NCBI RefSeq assembly: GCF_028368975.1
Contig: NZ_JAQNDM010000002.1
Span: forward strand, 1,426,001 to 1,490,000
Length of the DNA: 64,000 nt
Reading direction: 5' to 3'
From: Stigmatella ashevillena
GTDB taxonomy: Bacteria; Myxococcota; Myxococcia; Myxococcales; Myxococcaceae
Part shown: positions 61,810-64,000 of the stretch, piece after piece
Numbering within the stretch: position 1 is the first letter of the stretch
Layout of the letters: every line of letters starts with the position of its first letter
The notes under the pieces: generated by a model
Told to the model about the DNA's origin: nothing
What the model saw: the letters and a program-made list of their open reading frames with translations, nothing else
Database searches by the model: none
Position numbers and translations under genes: made by a program

Positions 61810-63381
61810 GTGTCCGCGCCCACGATGACGACCGACAATTCCGCTGGTACCCCCGCCCCCGCCTCCGAGGGCGGCTCCGTCGAGACCGTTCGCAAGGTGT
61901 ACGCGAAGGATCTGCGAGAGAAGGACCGCGTCCAGACCGTTTTCCGCGTCACGCAGAAGAGCAAGGTGACCGCGCGCAGTGGCAAGGTGTTCCTCTCCTT
62001 GGTGCTGGGCGACAAGAGCGGCGAGGTGGACGCCCGCATCTTCGACAAGGTGGACACCTTCGAGCCCGCCTTCGCCATCGGAGACCACATCCTGGTCCAG
62101 GGCCACATCATCAGCTTCCATGGGAAGACCCAGCTGGTAGTCGAGGCCCTGGAGCGCCTGGATCCGGGGCCGTTGGACCTCACGGAGTTCGAGCCCCCCC
62201 CGGCCCCGCCCGAGCCCGCCGCTGCCGCCGAGGCCCCTCAGGACGCGGCCCCCGAGAAACCCGCTCCGGCCGCAGACAAGCGCGAGGAGAGCACCCCGGA
62301 CAAGCGGCCCGCCCGTGAAGAGGGCGCCAACACCGGAGGCAACGCCGGAGGCAATGCCGGGGCCCGCGCCGTGGGACAGATCCGCGAGATCGTCACCGAG
62401 CGGATCAACGATCCCTACGTGAAGCAACTGCTGCTGGCGTTCCTGGACGATCCCCAGCTCGCCGCCCACCTGCCCATCGCCCCCGCCGGCAAGGGCGTTC
62501 ACCACGCCTACCGTGGCGGACTGGCCGAGCACCTGCTGTCGGTGATGCGATTGACGCTGCGCGTCGCGGACCACTACCCCATGGCGGACCGGGACCTGCT
62601 GCTGGCCGGCGCCCTGCTGCACGACGTGATGAAGGTGGCGGAGATCTCCGCCGAGAAGGGCTTCGACTACACCGACGAGGGCAAGCTGGTCGGCCACCTG
62701 GTGATGTCGGCGCAGAAGATCCGGGAGAAGACCCTGGCCATTCCCGGCTTCCCGCCCCTGCTCGAGCACCACCTCACCCACCTGGTGCTCGCCCACAACG
62801 GCAAGCTGGAGTACGGCTCGCCCAAGCTGCCCATGACGCTGGAGGCGTACATCGTCCACGCCCTCGACACGCTGGACTCGCGGATTGCCTCCTGGCTGGA
62901 GGCCATGGCGCGGGACTCGAACGAGAAATGGACGGAGCCGCTCAAGCTCTACGATCAGCGCCAGCTCTGGAAGGCGCCCGCCCCCACCTCGCGGGGCAAG
63001 TCGCCAGTGGAAGGCCGCCGCAAGACGCGCGAAGAGCGCCGCAAGCCCAAGGGCCAGGGCCAGGGAGGCGCCGCCGCCCAGGGTCAAACCCCGGCCACCG
63101 AGGCTCCCGCCCATCCTCCCCGCAAGGAGCGTCCGCCCCGCGAAGGCCGTCCGCCCCGTGAGGAGCGTGGCCCCCGCGAGGAGCGGCCGCCGCGTGAAGG
63201 CCGTCCGCCCCGCGAGGAGCGTGGCCCCCGCGAGGAGCGGCCGCCCCGAGCCCCCCGCGATCCGAACAGCCTGCCCCAGGAGCTCACCTTCAAGCCGTTC
63301 AGCGCCCTGACCACGCTGGCGCCCGCACCCGCCGAGTCCTCACAGAGCAAGACCGAGGACAACAGCTCCACGGAAGGATGA
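61810..63381 (+). CDS. YhaM-like 3'-5' exoribonuclease (OB fold plus HD domain) with Arg/Pro-rich tail
   Basis: About 523 residues. The best start is GTG 61810, with AGGGA six bases before it; ATG 61804 or 61825 are possible. Residues about 25-115 form an OB nucleic-acid-binding fold (VYAKDLREKDRVQTVFRV, KSGEVDARIFDKVD). A Pro/Ala-rich linker follows. Residues about 190-370 form an HD hydrolase with HHAYRGGLAEHLLSV, then LLHDVMKVAEI and HLVLAHNGKLEYGSP, as in YhaM, which trims RNA from the 3' end. The tail is basic and contains an 18-residue repeat (PPREGRPPREERGPREER) twice, possibly an RNA- or protein-binding region. YhaM itself has no such tail. The gene ends one base before the next start. 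Confidence 0.85.
   Translation: MSAPTMTTDNSAGTPAPASEGGSVETVRKVYAKDLREKDRVQTVFRVTQKSKVTARSGKVFLSLVLGDKSGEVDARIFDKVDTFEPAFAIGDHILVQGHIISFHGKTQLVVEALERLDPGPLDLTEFEPPPAPPEPAAAAEAPQDAAPEKPAPAADKREESTPDKRPAREEGANTGGNAGGNAGARAVGQIREIVTERINDPYVKQLLLAFLDDPQLAAHLPIAPAGKGVHHAYRGGLAEHLLSVMRLTLRVADHYPMADRDLLLAGALLHDVMKVAEISAEKGFDYTDEGKLVGHLVMSAQKIREKTLAIPGFPPLLEHHLTHLVLAHNGKLEYGSPKLPMTLEAYIVHALDTLDSRIASWLEAMARDSNEKWTEPLKLYDQRQLWKAPAPTSRGKSPVEGRRKTREERRKPKGQGQGGAAAQGQTPATEAPAHPPRKERPPREGRPPREERGPREERPPREGRPPREERGPREERPPRAPRDPNSLPQELTFKPFSALTTLAPAPAESSQSKTEDNSSTEG
63133..63240 (+). repeat. Two tandem 54-bp repeats inside the YhaM-like gene
   Basis: Bases 63133-63186 and 63187-63240 are 54-base copies differing at only a few positions, with a third copy starting at 63241. 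The length is a multiple of three, so copy number can change without shifting the frame. They encode the Arg/Pro/Glu-rich tail. Confidence 0.85.
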
Positions 63382-63382
63382 C

Positions 63383-64000
63383 ATGGCGAAGCGGCTCGGA
63401 GAACGCCTGATCGAGGCCGGCCTCGTCACCGCCGAGGCCGTGGACAAAGCCCTCGAACACCAGAAGATCACCGGCCACAAGCTCGGCGACTGTCTGGTGG
63501 AACTGGGCCTGCTCCCGGAAGCCGCCTTGCTGCGCTTCCTGGCCACCGAGTTCCAGACGCGCTTTGTCTCCGCGGACAAGCTGGCCAAGGCGAAGATCGC
63601 CACGGCCGTGCTGGACCGGATCCCCGTGAGGATGGCCGAGTCGAACAACGTGCTGCCCCTGGCGTACGACGTGGAGCGCAAGCTGCTCTCCATCGTCGCG
63701 GCGGAGCCGCAGAACAAGGCGGTGCTGGAAGAGATCGCCCTCGTCACCGGCGTCTCGGAGGTCTACGCGTTCGTGGGCCTGCGCAGCGCCATCGCCGCAG
63801 CCATCCGGAAGTACTACTACGGCGACCCGACCGCCTTCACCGCCCTGGAGGCGGGCAACCCCCAGGTGCAGCGGGCGGACGTCTCTGCCATGGCCGGCGC
63901 CTACGAGGCCACGGGCAGTGGCAGCCGGAGCGCCCCCATTTCGCAGCTCCGTTTCGAGACGGACCCAGGCTCGCGCTTGTCGCGGGCCGCCGCCGGCTCC
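63383..64000 (+). CDS. GspE N-terminal (MshEN) domain protein, partial
   Basis: The ATG at 63383 follows the ribonuclease stop by one base, with AAGGA upstream, so the two are coupled. The 206 visible residues begin RLGERLIEAGLVTAEAVDKA and LGDCLVELGLL, the paired MshEN motif found at the N terminus of GspE/PilB secretion ATPases and in some c-di-GMP-binding proteins. A second part follows (IPVRMAESNNVLPLAYD). From about residue 165 it turns into Ser/Ala/Gly-rich linker. The rest lies beyond the window, so it is unknown whether an ATPase domain follows. Confidence 0.85.
   Translation, partial: MAKRLGERLIEAGLVTAEAVDKALEHQKITGHKLGDCLVELGLLPEAALLRFLATEFQTRFVSADKLAKAKIATAVLDRIPVRMAESNNVLPLAYDVERKLLSIVAAEPQNKAVLEEIALVTGVSEVYAFVGLRSAIAAAIRKYYYGDPTAFTALEAGNPQVQRADVSAMAGAYEATGSGSRSAPISQLRFETDPGSRLSRAAAGS

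Overview
The window is high-GC DNA from a myxobacterium, most likely of the Cystobacter/Archangium/Stigmatella group. This rests on a MYXO-CTERM sorting tail, a golvesin-like domain, long type I polyketide synthases (PKSs) of myxobacterial build, GTG/TTG starts and a gap-pgk-tpiA-secG-tRNA-Leu run. The species is inferred, not proven.

Bases 1-44437 hold most of a modular type I PKS cluster read from a divergent 655-bp control region (10742-11396). Leftward come a two-module synthase (548-10741) and the start of the next synthase gene (1-542, cut by the window edge). Rightward is a tightly packed operon: PKS-A (11397-16889), PKS-B (16902-27035), PKS-C (27042-33398), a cytochrome P450 (33391-34791), PKS-D (34788-42911) and an FAD monooxygenase (42935-44437). 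Gaps are 12 bp or less, or the genes overlap. Module plan from catalytic residues (0 = apparently dead): left gene KS-AT(methylmalonyl)-DH0-KR-ACP then KS-AT(malonyl)-KR-ACP; A = KS-AT0-ER-KR0-ACP; B = KS-AT(malonyl)-DH-KR-ACP then KS-AT(methylmalonyl-like)-KR0-ACP; C = KS-AT-DH-ER0-KR0-ACP; D = ACP-KS-AT(starter)-AT(methylmalonyl)-DH-ER0-KR-ACP. D is the probable first protein of the line although it lies near the 3' end of its operon. No thioesterase is visible, so the line probably ends left of the window. The product cannot be named from sequence alone; two adjacent keto-retaining modules (B2, C) plus two oxygenases would fit a pyrone- or furanone-like oxygenated polyketide.

Bases 44438-50440 are an accessory patch: a DUF3396 (type VI immunity-like) gene, a Cys-rich membrane-anchored protein, a polysaccharide deacetylase lipoprotein with FG-GAP-like repeats, and several gene remnants (DUF3396 tail, lysophospholipid acyltransferase, GGDEF domain, one unclear).

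Bases 50441-64000 are core genome: tRNA-Leu(GAG), secG, tpiA, pgk and gap on the minus strand; a MYXO-CTERM amidase; a DgkA-type kinase with extra membrane helices; a small conserved-looking protein; an FAD-dependent dehydrogenase; a GYF-like membrane protein; an RlmI-like methyltransferase; a YhaM-like HD exoribonuclease with a repetitive Arg/Pro tail; and the start of a GspE-N (MshEN) protein.
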